In this document: positions 1 to 8,521 of the stretch, piece by piece
Layout of the letters: each line of letters begins with the position of its first letter
Position numbering within the stretch: the first letter of the stretch is position 1
DNA from: Achromobacter aegrifaciens
GTDB taxonomy: Bacteria; Pseudomonadota; Gammaproteobacteria; Burkholderiales; Burkholderiaceae_B
Direction of reading: 5' to 3'
NCBI RefSeq assembly: GCF_902859735.1
Contig: NZ_CADIJY010000011.1
Coordinates: 90,110-154,109 of the forward strand
Length of the DNA: 64,000 nt
Position numbers and translations under genes: made by a program
Notes under the pieces: model-generated
What the model saw: only the letters and a program-made list of their open reading frames with translations
Told to the model about the DNA's origin: nothing
Databases searched by the model: none

Positions 1-636
1 CAGTTCTGCCATGGACAGCGCGATCTGCCGCGCGCGTTCGTGGATCGCCTCCTGCGGCTGGATCTCGAACACGATGCCCATGTCGCGGGCTTCCTGCGCC
101 TCGAATTCGCGGGTGGAGAAGGCCAGTTCCTTGGCGCGTTGCAGGCCCACCATGCGCGGCAGCGTGTACATGGTGGCGCAATCGGGGATGGCCCCCAGCC
201 GCAGGAAGGACAGGCAGAAGCGCGCCCGCGGCGAGGCCAGGATCAGGTCGGCGGTCAGGGCCAGGCCCAGCCCGGCGCCATAGGCCGGGCCGTCGACCGC
301 TGCGATCACCGGCCGGTCCAGCGTGATCAGGCCTTCTATCGTCAGGAGCAGGCTGGCCATGCGTTCGCGCGCCTCTTCGGCGGAGCCGCCGGAGCCCATG
401 GTGGAGATGTCGCCGCCCGAGCAGAAGGCGCCGCCCGCGCCGGCCAGGATCACGACGCGCACGCCGCGGTCGCGCCGGATCTCGCCCACCAGATGGGCCA
501 GCTCTTCGCGCATGACCATGTCCAGCGCGTTGCGCTGGGCGGGGCGGTTCAGCGTGATGGTGGCGACGCCGCCTTCCACGGCATAGAGCAGGGTCTTGAA
601 CTCGCTAGAGATGACTTGCATCGGATCGGTCTCCAT
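1..636 (-). CDS. Enoyl-CoA hydratase/isomerase (crotonase) family protein, 3' end beyond window
   Basis: About 212 N-terminal residues are visible. The fold signatures are an N-terminal TLNRPAQRNAL strand, the oxyanion-hole segment GAFCSGGDIS and AAVDGPAYGAGLGLAL. The two glutamates of classical hydratases are absent: Gly stands in the GAGLGLAL position, and the second region reads FLRLGAIPD. This resembles isomerase-type members such as PaaG more than hydratase. The ATG at 636 is preceded by GGAAGG at good spacing; a second in-frame ATG lies at 621. It is the last visible gene of the leftward operon, so it probably acts on the CoA ester made by the neighbouring ligases. The exact reaction is unknown. 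Confidence 0.85.
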   Translation of the reverse strand, partial: METDPMQVISSEFKTLLYAVEGGVATITLNRPAQRNALDMVMREELAHLVGEIRRDRGVRVVILAGAGGAFCSGGDISTMGSGGSAEEARERMASLLLTIEGLITLDRPVIAAVDGPAYGAGLGLALTADLILASPRARFCLSFLRLGAIPDCATMYTLPRMVGLQRAKELAFSTREFEAQEARDMGIVFEIQPQEAIHERARQIALSMAEL

Positions 637-698
637 GTCTGCCTTCCATGATGGCCGGGCCGCGCCATGCGGATCCGGCCGCAAGCTGCCGCGGGCGC

Positions 699-1829
699 TC
701 AGGCGATGGCGCCGCGTTCGCGCAGGGCCTGGATCTCGGCTGGCGCCAGGCCCAGTTCCGCCAGCAATTCTTCCGTGTGCGCGCCGGCCGCGGGCACTGC
801 GCGAGCCTGCCCGGGCGTGCGCGAAAGCCGCGGCGCGGGGGCGGGGTGCACGATGCCGCCGGTTTCGATGAAACTGTTGCGCGCCACATGGTGGGGGTGC
901 CGCGGCGCTTCCTCGAAGTCCAGCACCGGCGCGAAGCAGGCATCCGTGCCTTCGAGCAGCGCGCACCATTGCTCGCGGGTGCGGCCGGCGATGATGCCGG
1001 CCAGCTTGGCGCGCAGCTGCGGCCATTGCGCACGTTCCCATTGCTGCTGGAAGTCCGGGTCGTCGATGCCGCAACGCTCCAGCAGCAGGCGGTAGAACTG
1101 CGGTTCGATCGCGCCGATGGAAACGTACTTGCCGTCCGCGCAGGCATAGCAGCCGTAGAAATGGGCGCCGCCGTCCAGCATGTTGGACTGGCGCTGGTTG
1201 ATCCAGCCTCCGTCTTGCAGTTTGCCGTGGTAGGCGCTCGCCAGCAGGGACGCGCCGTCGCAGATGGCTGCGTCCACCACCTGGCCCCGGCCCGTGCGGC
1301 CGGCCTCGAGCAGGCCGCAAAGCACGCCGAAGGCAAGCATCATGGCGCCGCCGCCCATGTCGCCGACCAGATGCAGCGGCGGCGTCGGCGGCCGGTCGGC
1401 ATGTCCCATGGCGTGCAGCGCGCCGGTGATGGCGATGTAGTTCAGGTCATGGCCGGCCGCCTGCGCCAGCGGTCCGTCCTGGCCCCAGCCCGTCATGCGT
1501 CCGTACACCAGCCGCGGATTGCGCGCCAGGCATTCGTCCGGCCCCAGGCCCAGCCTTTCCATCACGCCCGGCCGGAAGCCTTCCAGCAAGGCGTCCGCCC
1601 GGTCCAGCAGCCGCAGCACGATGTCGGTCGCGCCGGGCTTCTTGAGATCCAGCGCGATCGTGCGCCGGCCCCGGTCGATGATGGTGCCGCCGCCGCCCAG
1701 GAAGCCGGGCGCAAGCCGGTCGATGCGGATCACGTCCGCGCCCATGTCCGCCAACATCATGGCGCAGAACGGGCCGGGCCCGATGCCGGCCATTTCCACC
1801 ACCGTCAATCCGTTCAGGGGACCAGCCAT
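699..1829 (-). CDS. Class III CoA-transferase (CaiB/BaiF; alpha-methylacyl-CoA racemase-like)
   Basis: A 376-residue protein of the CaiB/BaiF family. It opens with [32 protein letters not shown], close to the alpha-methylacyl-CoA racemase branch. The expected catalytic aspartate is in [13 protein letters not shown], followed by the family motif [10 protein letters not shown]. Members either move CoA between acids or epimerise 2-methylacyl-CoA esters. The racemase reading would suit a branched substrate, but sequence alone does not separate the two. ATG 1829 is preferred because GGAG lies 11 bases upstream; a GTG at 1841 would add four residues. It sits between the IclR regulator and the crotonase in the leftward operon. 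Confidence 0.88.
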   Translation of the reverse strand: MAGPLNGLTVVEMAGIGPGPFCAMMLADMGADVIRIDRLAPGFLGGGGTIIDRGRRTIALDLKKPGATDIVLRLLDRADALLEGFRPGVMERLGLGPDECLARNPRLVYGRMTGWGQDGPLAQAAGHDLNYIAITGALHAMGHADRPPTPPLHLVGDMGGGAMMLAFGVLCGLLEAGRTGRGQVVDAAICDGASLLASAYHGKLQDGGWINQRQSNMLDGGAHFYGCYACADGKYVSIGAIEPQFYRLLLERCGIDDPDFQQQWERAQWPQLRAKLAGIIAGRTREQWCALLEGTDACFAPVLDFEEAPRHPHHVARNSFIETGGIVHPAPAPRLSRTPGQARAVPAAGAHTEELLAELGLAPAEIQALRERGAIA

Positions 1830-1860
1830 GTCTATCGTCACTCCATGATGTGTCGGGTTC

Positions 1861-2598
1861 TCAGGATTCGAAGAATTCGGCGCGCGCGTCCAGGATGACC
1901 TGGGTGTACTTCTCCATGTTGGCGTCCATGCGATGGGTCGGGCCGACGATGGACAGGGCAGTCAACTGTCCGCCGACACGCCCGGCGATGCCGATGGCCG
2001 AGACGCCTTCATTGCCTTCGTCGCGGGTGTGGAAGTACTTCTTTTCCAGCTGGGATTCGATCTGCGTGCGCAAGGTGCCGGGGTCGGTGATGCTGCTGGC
2101 CGTGACGTGTTCGAACGGCAGCGCATCGATCACGGCGTTGCGTTCTGCGGCGTCCATTTCACCCAGCAGCGCCTTGCCCAGCGCCGCGACCTGCAGGTCG
2201 AAGGTGGTGCCGGGCTGCACCACGTAGCGCAAGGCGCGCGGGCTTTCCTGGCTGGCGTAGATCTTCACCTTGTTGCCGTCGAGCAGGCCGCACATCGAGG
2301 ATTCGCCGGACTGGCGCGTCAGGATCTCCAGCGCTTCGGACGCGAAGGCTTGCAGCGGGTCGGCCGCCGAAATGCCCTGGGCCACGTCGAGCAGCCTGCC
2401 CGTCGGGTGGAAGTAGCGCGACTTGGGCGTGCGCAACAGGTAGCCTGCCTGGCGCAGCGTGTAGAGCAGGTCCGAGCAACTGCTGTCGGCCAGGTCGAGA
2501 AAGCGCGCCATTTCCGAATTCGTCAGGGGACGGCGCTCCCGCGCATAGACTTCGAAGACTTGCAGCACGCGCTGTGCGGTAGGGAGGATTTGCGGCAT
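1861..2598 (-). CDS. IclR-family transcriptional regulator
   Basis: A 245-residue protein. The N-terminal winged helix includes [21 protein letters not shown] (about residues 27-47), followed by a wing ending in [13 protein letters not shown]. The C-terminal effector-binding domain contains [19 protein letters not shown]. IclR proteins bind short inverted repeats near promoters of catabolic genes and respond to small aromatic or organic acids. The gene lies inside the leftward operon, so it is probably autoregulated. It is the best candidate ligand for the paired operators at 7333-7352 and 7405-7424. That assignment is inference from position. Confidence 0.9.
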   Translation of the reverse strand: MPQILPTAQRVLQVFEVYARERRPLTNSEMARFLDLADSSCSDLLYTLRQAGYLLRTPKSRYFHPTGRLLDVAQGISAADPLQAFASEALEILTRQSGESSMCGLLDGNKVKIYASQESPRALRYVVQPGTTFDLQVAALGKALLGEMDAAERNAVIDALPFEHVTASSITDPGTLRTQIESQLEKKYFHTRDEGNEGVSAIGIAGRVGGQLTALSIVGPTHRMDANMEKYTQVILDARAEFFES

Positions 2599-2647
2599 AG
2601 GATGTCGGAGTGGATAGTGGAACCGGCCCGGGCGTTTGCGTAGCCGG

Positions 2648-3802
2648 TCATTTCAACGCGGAAATGCCTAATACGCTTTGCGCCATGAGCAGGGCCTGGA
2701 TCTGGTTGGTGCCTTCGGCAATGCTCAGGTGGCGGGCGTCGCGGTAATGACGCTCGACGGGGAACAGCGTGGTGTAGCCTGCGCCGCCATGCACCTGCAT
2801 GGACAGTTCCGCCACGCGCAGCACGGTGTCGGTGGCATGGCGCTTGGCCATCGAACATAGCATCTGGCTGTCGGCGGCGTTGCGGTCCAGCGCGTCGGCG
2901 GCGCGCCAGCACAGCAGGCGCGAGGTTTCGACCAGCGTCATCATGTCGGCGATCATATGCTGCACCAGCTGGAAGCCGCCTATGGGCCGGCCGAACTGGA
3001 CCCGGTCGCCGGCGTATTTTACCGCCGCCTCATAGGCGGCCTCGGCGATGCCCAACGCGGAAAACGCCACCACGCAGCGGCCGATGTTGAGGTACTTCTT
3101 GGCCAGCGCGAAGCCCTTGCCCTCGGCGCCGATCAGGTTGGCCGCGGGGATCTCCACGTCTTCGAACAGCAGCTCGCCCAACGGGCAGCTCAGCATGCCC
3201 ATCTTGTCGATGGGGCTGGACGAGAAGCCTTGCATGGCGCGCTCGAACAGCAGGCAGGACACGCCGCGTTCGCCGCCATCCCGCTGGGTCTGCACGAACA
3301 CCACGCCCAGCTCGCAGACCGTGCCCAGGCTGATGTAGAGCTTGCGGCCGTTGACCCGCCAGCCGGTTTCGGTCTGCACCGCGCGCGTTTCGACATGGGC
3401 CGCGTCCGAACCAATGTTGGGTTCGCTCAGCGCGAAGCTGGCGATCGCGTCGCCCGACAGGACGCGCGGCAGGTACTTTTCCTTGAGGTAGGGCGAGCCG
3501 CCGTCGCTCAGCACCGAGGCGGCGAGATTGCTGGTGCTGACGATGCTGCGCAGCGACGGCCAGACGCGCGCGAGTTCGGCTATCAGCATGCCGTAGGTCG
3601 TCATCGGCAGGCCGTAGCCGCCGTCCTTTTCCTGCAGCATGCCGCCCAACAGGCCGAAGTCGCGCATGGCGCGGACCATGTCCTGCGGCACCACGCGGGC
3701 TTCGGCCTCGTAGCGGTTGACGATGGGCGCGACTTCGGCCGTCAGGTAGCGGCGCAGCGAGTCGCGCAATTCGATCTGGGTGGAGTCCAGTGAGAAGTCC
3801 AT
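2648..3802 (-). CDS. Acyl-CoA dehydrogenase
   Basis: A 384-residue FAD-dependent acyl-CoA dehydrogenase that introduces the 2,3 double bond into an acyl-CoA and passes electrons to ETF. Family marks include FALSEPNIGSDA (FAD/substrate contact), QFGRPIGGFQLVQHMIADM, QVHGGAGYT and the C-terminal IAEGTNQIQ, whose Glu is the usual catalytic base position. AGGA lies upstream of the ATG. It follows the ADP-forming acyl-CoA synthetase by about 45 bases in the leftward operon, and etfBA later in the window could accept its electrons. The C-terminus is closest in style to glutaryl-CoA dehydrogenase-like members, but substrate specificity cannot be read. Confidence 0.9.
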   Translation of the reverse strand: MDFSLDSTQIELRDSLRRYLTAEVAPIVNRYEAEARVVPQDMVRAMRDFGLLGGMLQEKDGGYGLPMTTYGMLIAELARVWPSLRSIVSTSNLAASVLSDGGSPYLKEKYLPRVLSGDAIASFALSEPNIGSDAAHVETRAVQTETGWRVNGRKLYISLGTVCELGVVFVQTQRDGGERGVSCLLFERAMQGFSSSPIDKMGMLSCPLGELLFEDVEIPAANLIGAEGKGFALAKKYLNIGRCVVAFSALGIAEAAYEAAVKYAGDRVQFGRPIGGFQLVQHMIADMMTLVETSRLLCWRAADALDRNAADSQMLCSMAKRHATDTVLRVAELSMQVHGGAGYTTLFPVERHYRDARHLSIAEGTNQIQALLMAQSVLGISALK

Positions 3803-3847
3803 GCGAGTCCTAGGCGGAGATGGTCGAGGAGGGCGTTGCGGCGGCGG

Positions 3848-5977
3848 TCATGAGGGGCGTTGCTCCAGGCTGGCATCCGCGCCGGGGCGCAGGCCGATCA
3901 GCGCGTCCAGCGGCATCGCGCCCTGTCCTTCGGCGCCGACCCAGACCGGGTTGAGCTCCAGTTCCTGCAAGGTGTCGCGGCGGCTCCAGGCAAAGTCCGA
4001 GACCCGCAGGATCAGGTCCTCCAGCGCGGCAAGGTCGGCGGGCGCCTGGCCGCGCACGCCGTCCAGCACGTCGGCGTAACGGATCTCGCGCAGCAGGGCG
4101 CGCGCATCGTCGCGCGACAACGGCACCATGCGGTGGGCCACGTCGCGGATGGTTTCGACGAAGATGCCGCCCAGGCCGAAGGTCAGCACCAGGCCGAAGG
4201 CCGCATCGCTATGCACGCCGACCAGCACCTCGCGGCCGCCCGGCGGCAGCATGCGCTCCACCAGGATGCCGTCGATGATGGCGTCCGCCTGGTGGCGTGC
4301 GACCGATTCATGAATGGTGGCATAGGCTTCGCGCGCCGCGCCGGCGCTGGCGATGCCCAGCTTGACGCCGCCCGCTTCGGTCTTGTGCGCGATCTGGGCG
4401 CTGACCACCTTCATCACCACGGGAAAGCCCAGGCGCTCGGCCTCGCGGGCTGCCTGCTCGGCGCTGGCGGCAACCACTCCTTCGGGTATTGGCAGGCCGG
4501 CCGCGCGCAGCATGGCCTTGGCCGCGGCTTCGCTAAGCATGCGGGCCTGGTCGGATGCGGCATCGGCGTGCGCGGGCGCTGCCGCCGTCGCGCGTTCGGG
4601 CCGCTTCCACGGTATGGCCTTGGACAGGGCCGCGATCGCGTCCGACAGCGACAGGAACGGCAGCAGGCCGGCGGTTTCCAGCAGTTGGAAACCGCCGCCC
4701 AACCGCCGGCTCATCCAGACCGGCACGATCAGAGTTTCGGTTTCGGCCGCCACCGTGGCGATGGCCTGCGCCATGCCGTCGGTGATGGAACCGTAATCCA
4801 TGGGGATGGGGAACAGCACCGTGCCCACCGCCGGGTCGGCGCATATCGCGCGCAGGCAGGCCGCCGAGGCTTCGGGGTTGCGCAGGATGTCGGCAGTGGT
4901 GTCTACCGGGTTGTCGATACTGGCGAAATCCGGCAGCAGCTTGCGCAAGGCGGCCTTGGTCTCGGGCGCGAACACCGCCATCGGCAGGCCGGCTGCGCCG
5001 GCGATGTCGGCGGCCAGCGCGGCGGTGCCGCCCGAGAAGGTATGGATGCACAGGCCGTTGCCGCTCTTGGGCGTGATGCGCGTCAGCAGGCGCGAGACCG
5101 CCAGCAGCTGGTCCAGGTCGTCCACTTCGATTGCGCCGAACTGCCGGAACACAGCGCTGTTGACCGCAGCCGTGCCGGCCACCGACGCCGTGTGCGACTG
5201 CGCGGCGCGTACGCCGGCTTCCGACCGGCCCACCTTCAGCACCACCACCGGCTTGTTGCGGGCGCGCGCCAGTTCCAGCGCCGCCGTCAGCCGCCTGCCG
5301 TGCTTCACGCCTTCCATCAGCAAGGCGATCACGCTGGTTTTCGGATCGTTCGCCATGTGGGCGATGAAGTCAGGAATCTCCAGGTCGACCTCGTTGCCGG
5401 CGGAGAACCACAGGCCCACTCCCTGGCCGTAGGACAGGCCCTGCAGCAGGTTGCGGCCGAGTCCGCCGCCCTGGGTCGCCAAGCCGATGGAGCCGGTGTT
5501 CAGATCGTCCTTGAAGGCGGGCGAGAAGGTCATGCCCAGGCGGTCACGCACGTTCACGAAGCCCGGACAGTTCGGCCCGTAGACGTGCAGGCCGGTAGCC
5601 TCGCACAGCTCGGCGATCTCGCGTTCCAGGCGCCGGCCTTCCTCGCCTGCCTCGGAAAAGCCGGAGGTCATGACCACCGCGAAAGGGATCCCGCGCGCCG
5701 CGCATTGCCGCAAGGCATCCAGCACCAGCGAGGCGTTGATCATGATCAGGGCCACGTCGATCTCGGCTGGCGGCAGGGCGCTGATGGATGGCCAGCAGGG
5801 CCGGCCGCCGATTTCCTGGTAGGCCGGGTTGACCGCGTACACCTCGCCCGGCACCGACGAATGCAGCACCAGGTTGTCGTACAGGCGGCGCCCCTGGCTG
5901 GATTCGCGGGCAGAAGCGCCGACCACGGCCACATTGCGCGGATTGACGAAGCGCGTCAGGTCTGCGAACGGTTTCAT
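3848..5977 (-). CDS. ADP-forming acyl-CoA synthetase (acetate--CoA ligase family, fused alpha-beta)
   Basis: A 709-residue fused NDP-forming acyl-CoA synthetase. It begins with a CoA-binding Rossmann domain (NVAVVGASARESSQGRRLYDNL), followed by succinyl-CoA-ligase-like domains with GPNCPGFVN, TQGGGLGRNL and the QSHTASVAGT segment that carries the phosphorylated His. An ATP-grasp domain occupies the last 220 residues (GFPVVMKVVSAQIAHKTEAGGVKLG). It makes acyl-CoA from an acid, CoA and ATP with release of ADP. The ATG at 5977 overlaps the stop of the MaoC gene by four bases, so translation is probably coupled. A longer reading upstream exists but runs through the MaoC gene and is not used. Confidence 0.9.
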   Translation of the reverse strand: MKPFADLTRFVNPRNVAVVGASARESSQGRRLYDNLVLHSSVPGEVYAVNPAYQEIGGRPCWPSISALPPAEIDVALIMINASLVLDALRQCAARGIPFAVVMTSGFSEAGEEGRRLEREIAELCEATGLHVYGPNCPGFVNVRDRLGMTFSPAFKDDLNTGSIGLATQGGGLGRNLLQGLSYGQGVGLWFSAGNEVDLEIPDFIAHMANDPKTSVIALLMEGVKHGRRLTAALELARARNKPVVVLKVGRSEAGVRAAQSHTASVAGTAAVNSAVFRQFGAIEVDDLDQLLAVSRLLTRITPKSGNGLCIHTFSGGTAALAADIAGAAGLPMAVFAPETKAALRKLLPDFASIDNPVDTTADILRNPEASAACLRAICADPAVGTVLFPIPMDYGSITDGMAQAIATVAAETETLIVPVWMSRRLGGGFQLLETAGLLPFLSLSDAIAALSKAIPWKRPERATAAAPAHADAASDQARMLSEAAAKAMLRAAGLPIPEGVVAASAEQAAREAERLGFPVVMKVVSAQIAHKTEAGGVKLGIASAGAAREAYATIHESVARHQADAIIDGILVERMLPPGGREVLVGVHSDAAFGLVLTFGLGGIFVETIRDVAHRMVPLSRDDARALLREIRYADVLDGVRGQAPADLAALEDLILRVSDFAWSRRDTLQELELNPVWVGAEGQGAMPLDALIGLRPGADASLEQRPS

Positions 5978-6462
5978 GCCGCGCCCTCCATGGACCGCAG
6001 CACCATCGCGAAGTCGGCCTGGACCACCACCTCGCCGCGCTGGTTGACGGCTTCGCGCCGGAACACCACCTTGTCCTTGCCCGGCCGGTACTGCCCGGTT
6101 TTTTCGGTCACCGTCACTCGCACGACGATGGTGTCGCCGATGAAGGTGGGTTTGGGAAAGCGGCAGTTGATGTCGATCAGCGCCAGCACGTAGGGTTCCA
6201 GCTGGCGGTAGCCGCTGGACTGGGTGGTCAGCCCGGACAGCACGGACAGCACCAGCAGGCCGTGGGCGATGCGCTGGCCGAAGGGCGTGGCGCTGGCGTA
6301 CTCGTGGTCGACGTGCAGGCGGTTGAAGTCGCCGGACAGGCAGGCGAAGTTGACGATGTCGCTTTCGGTAATGGTGCGGCCGGCGGATTCGAAGCAATGG
6401 CCGACCTCCAGCGGCTGCTGGACGGGAAGCGGGGATGGGCTGGCAGGGCTTGCGCTTTGCAT
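5974..6462 (-). CDS. MaoC-family dehydratase
   Basis: A 162-residue single hot-dog protein. The (R)-hydratase signature GDFNRLHVD places the catalytic Asp and His near residues 45 and 50, and IAHGLLVLSVLSGL follows. Such proteins hydrate trans-2-enoyl-CoA, usually to the (R)-3-hydroxyacyl-CoA. It sits between the dehydrogenase upstream and the acyl-CoA synthetase, with a four-base overlap to the latter. Together with the short-chain dehydrogenase it would supply hydration and oxidation steps of beta-oxidation. A second, larger hydratase of similar type lies in the rightward operon at 9557. Confidence 0.88.
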   Translation of the reverse strand: MQSASPASPSPLPVQQPLEVGHCFESAGRTITESDIVNFACLSGDFNRLHVDHEYASATPFGQRIAHGLLVLSVLSGLTTQSSGYRQLEPYVLALIDINCRFPKPTFIGDTIVVRVTVTEKTGQYRPGKDKVVFRREAVNQRGEVVVQADFAMVLRSMEGAA

Positions 6463-6493
6463 GGCTGATCGGATTCCGGAAGGGAGGAGCGTT

Positions 6494-7246
6494 TTACGAA
6501 GCGTAGCGGCCGCCGGTCACATGCAGCAGTTCGCCCGTGATGAAGGAGGACCGTTCAGAAGCCAGGAAGGCCACCGCGTTGGCGATGTCCTCGACCGCGC
6601 CCAGGCGTGGCACCGGCTGGCGCGCCAGCGCATTGGCGCGCAGGGTTTCGTAGGTGGACAGGCCGCGCACCAGCGGCGTTTCGATCAGTCCCGGGGCGAT
6701 GGCGTTGGCGGTGATGTTGAACTTGCCCTGTTCCAGCGCCAGCGCGCGGGTGAAGCCGATCAGGCCCGCCTTCGCAGCCGAGTAGTTGGTCTGGCCGGGA
6801 TTGCCCCAGTGCGCGCGCGAGGCGATGTTGATGACGCGGCCCCACTTCCTTTCCATCATCGAGGGCAGGGCGGCCTTGGTGCAGTAGTAGGCGCCTTTCA
6901 GGATGGTGTCGACCACCGAATCCCAGTCCTCCACCGGCATCTTGAGCAGGTACTTGTCGCGCGTGAAGCCGGCGTTGTTGACCAGGATGTCGATGCCGCC
7001 GAACTTGTGCGCGGCCAGCTCGGCCATGGTCTGCACCTGTTCCGCGTCGCAGACGTCGAGCACGGCGCCGATGGCCTCGTGGCCGGCCTGCTTCAGGTTG
7101 GCTACCGCCTGTTCCACCGATTCGGGATTGATGTCGGTAATGACGATGCGGGCGCCTTCCTGCGCCAGGGCCAGTGCCGACGCGTAGCCAATGCCGCGGC
7201 CGGAACCCGTGATGACGGCGACTTTACCGGTGAGTTGCAGGTCCAT
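6494..7246 (-). CDS. Short-chain dehydrogenase/reductase (FabG-like 3-hydroxyacyl dehydrogenase)
   Basis: A 250-residue classical SDR. The NAD(P)-binding motif is TGSGRGIG near residue 13, NNAG follows, and the active site has Ser in NIASRAH and YSAAK. It ends in a typical FabG-like tail with LLHVTGGRYAS. In this catabolic operon it most likely oxidises a 3-hydroxyacyl-CoA rather than acting in fatty acid synthesis. ATG 7246 is preferred over ATG 7252 because AGGGG lies seven bases before it; upstream in-frame extensions run into the promoter region. It is the first gene of the leftward operon. Confidence 0.88.
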   Translation of the reverse strand: MDLQLTGKVAVITGSGRGIGYASALALAQEGARIVITDINPESVEQAVANLKQAGHEAIGAVLDVCDAEQVQTMAELAAHKFGGIDILVNNAGFTRDKYLLKMPVEDWDSVVDTILKGAYYCTKAALPSMMERKWGRVINIASRAHWGNPGQTNYSAAKAGLIGFTRALALEQGKFNITANAIAPGLIETPLVRGLSTYETLRANALARQPVPRLGAVEDIANAVAFLASERSSFITGELLHVTGGRYAS

Positions 7247-7332
7247 CTCCATTCCCCTTCTGTAGCTGATGGCGCCCGGCACGCTGGGCCCGAAATCCGA
7301 TATCCCGGGATAGGCGCCAGGCAAGTTTGAAT

Positions 7333-7352
7333 TTATTCCGAGGTTCCGAACA
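7333..7352. promoter_or_regulatory. Operator site A of the divergent promoter
   Basis: The site reads TTATTCCGA-4 bases-CCGAACA. It matches site B (7405-7424) in inverted orientation at 17 of 20 positions. It lies directly downstream of the leftward -10 box, where bound repressor would block initiation. The IclR protein of the leftward operon is the likely binder (inference). Confidence 0.6.
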
Positions 7353-7381
7353 AATATACACACCACCGGAATTATTGACAA
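7353..7381 (-). promoter_or_regulatory. Leftward promoter of the catabolic operon
   Basis: Reading leftward, TTGTCA (7376-7381) is followed by a 17-base spacer and TATATT (7353-7358). The -35 box overlaps the -35 box of the rightward promoter, so the two share the TTGACAA segment. It would drive the short-chain dehydrogenase gene and the operon behind it. Confidence 0.6.
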
Positions 7382-7405
7382 TTAATATCGGCACGTCGTT
7401 ATACT
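7375..7405 (+). promoter_or_regulatory. Rightward promoter of the catabolic operon
   Basis: A consensus TTGACA (7375-7380) is followed by a 19-base spacer and TATACT (7400-7405). The spacer is two bases longer than ideal, which suggests the promoter may need a protein to align it. The transcript would start near 7412, about 60 bases before the first Bug gene. Confidence 0.6.
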
Positions 7406-7424
7406 GTTCGGCATGTCGGAATAA
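7405..7424. promoter_or_regulatory. Operator site B of the divergent promoter
   Basis: The site reads TGTTCGG-4 bases-TCGGAATAA, the reverse complement of site A at 17 of 20 positions. It touches the rightward -10 and covers the start point. The placement mirrors site A on the other promoter. Confidence 0.6.
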
Positions 7425-7473
7425 GTTGGCCCGACATTCCCATATCTCTAAAAAAACGGAAGGAGATCGACTC

Positions 7474-8439
7474 ATGGCAATGTTGAAGGGATTGTTGGCC
7501 GCGGTACTGAGCCTGGCTGCCGCAGGCGCAGCCAGCGGGGCCGACGCTTATCCGGACAAGCCGGTGCGGGTGTACGTGGGCTTCGCGCCCGGCGGCGCCA
7601 CGGACTTGCTTGCCCGCCTGTACGCCAAAAAGCTCGGCGAACGTTTCAACCAGACATTCATCGTGGAAAACCGCCCCGGCGCGGGCGGCAACATCGCGAT
7701 CCAGGCGCTGACGCAGGCCCCGGCCGACGGCTACACCATCGCGATGGCGGCCAACTATGTGGCGGCCAACGCCGCCATGAAGCGCAACCCCTACGACTGG
7801 GAGCGCGACCTGATGCCCATAGGCATGGTGGCCTCCACGCCCAACATCCTGGTGGTGCCGCCCGGCTCCAGCATCCAGGGTGTCGACGACCTGATCAGCA
7901 AGGCCAAGGCCGGCGGCAACAAGCTGACTTTCGCCTCGGCCGGCATGGGCTCGTCCATTCACCTGGCGGGCGAGTTGTTCAAGGTCATGGCCGGCGTCGA
8001 CATGACCCACGTGCCCTACAAGGGCGTGTCGCCGGCCGAGGTGGACCTGATGTCGGGCACCGTGGACATGATGTTCGGCAGCGTTTCCACGGCCATTCCG
8101 CTGGTGCAGTCCAAGAAGCTGAAGGCGCTGGCTGTCACCGGGCGCGAGCGCATGAAGGCGATGCCCGACCTGCCCACCATCGAGGAAGCCGGCCTCAAGG
8201 GCTACGACGTGGAAGCGGTGTACTTCATGGCGGCCCCCGCCAAGGTGCCGGCGCCGGTCCTGAAGACGCTGGCCGATGCCGTGGCCGACATCAACAAGCA
8301 GCCGGATGTCCAGGAATTCATGGACCGGATCTACGCCCGGCCCCTGACCGGCGGCCCCGAAGAGGCGCGGGCCTTCCTGAAGAGCGAAGTGAAGAAGTGG
8401 CAGGGCGTGGTCGATGCCACCGGCATGAAGGTGGACTGA
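7474..8439 (+). CDS. Bug/TctC-family tripartite tricarboxylate transporter substrate-binding protein
   Basis: A 321-residue periplasmic solute-binding protein. A signal peptide (about residues 1-23, cleaved near ASGADA) precedes the family opening YPDKPVRVYVGFAPGGATDLLAR and the ligand-loop segment ENRPGAGGNIAIQALTQAPADGYT. Family members bind carboxylates with high affinity. AGGAG stands nine bases before ATG 7474; an in-frame reading further upstream passes through the promoter and is not used. It is first in the rightward operon and is followed at once by a second Bug gene. No TctA/TctB membrane genes are nearby, so it must use a distant transporter or serve in sensing. Confidence 0.92.
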   Translation: MAMLKGLLAAVLSLAAAGAASGADAYPDKPVRVYVGFAPGGATDLLARLYAKKLGERFNQTFIVENRPGAGGNIAIQALTQAPADGYTIAMAANYVAANAAMKRNPYDWERDLMPIGMVASTPNILVVPPGSSIQGVDDLISKAKAGGNKLTFASAGMGSSIHLAGELFKVMAGVDMTHVPYKGVSPAEVDLMSGTVDMMFGSVSTAIPLVQSKKLKALAVTGRERMKAMPDLPTIEEAGLKGYDVEAVYFMAAPAKVPAPVLKTLADAVADINKQPDVQEFMDRIYARPLTGGPEEARAFLKSEVKKWQGVVDATGMKVD

Positions 8440-8521
8440 CGCGCGGCAACGGGTCCGTTTGCCGGATTCGAGACAGCGGGCGCCACAAGCCCGCGGACAC
8501 AAGACCAATCAGGAGACATAC

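Noticed and set aside
3860-6193. A 777-codon open frame on the plus strand opposite the acyl-CoA synthetase
   Set aside because: Third-position GC keeps antisense frames open in this genome. The product is rich in Arg, Gln, His and Gly with no family motif, while the minus strand encodes a recognisable enzyme.
3848-6397. A fusion of the MaoC region with the ADP-forming synthetase in one 849-codon frame
   Set aside because: The extension is out of frame with the MaoC gene and reads as Arg/His-rich noise. The synthetase starts at 5977 with the family N-terminus.
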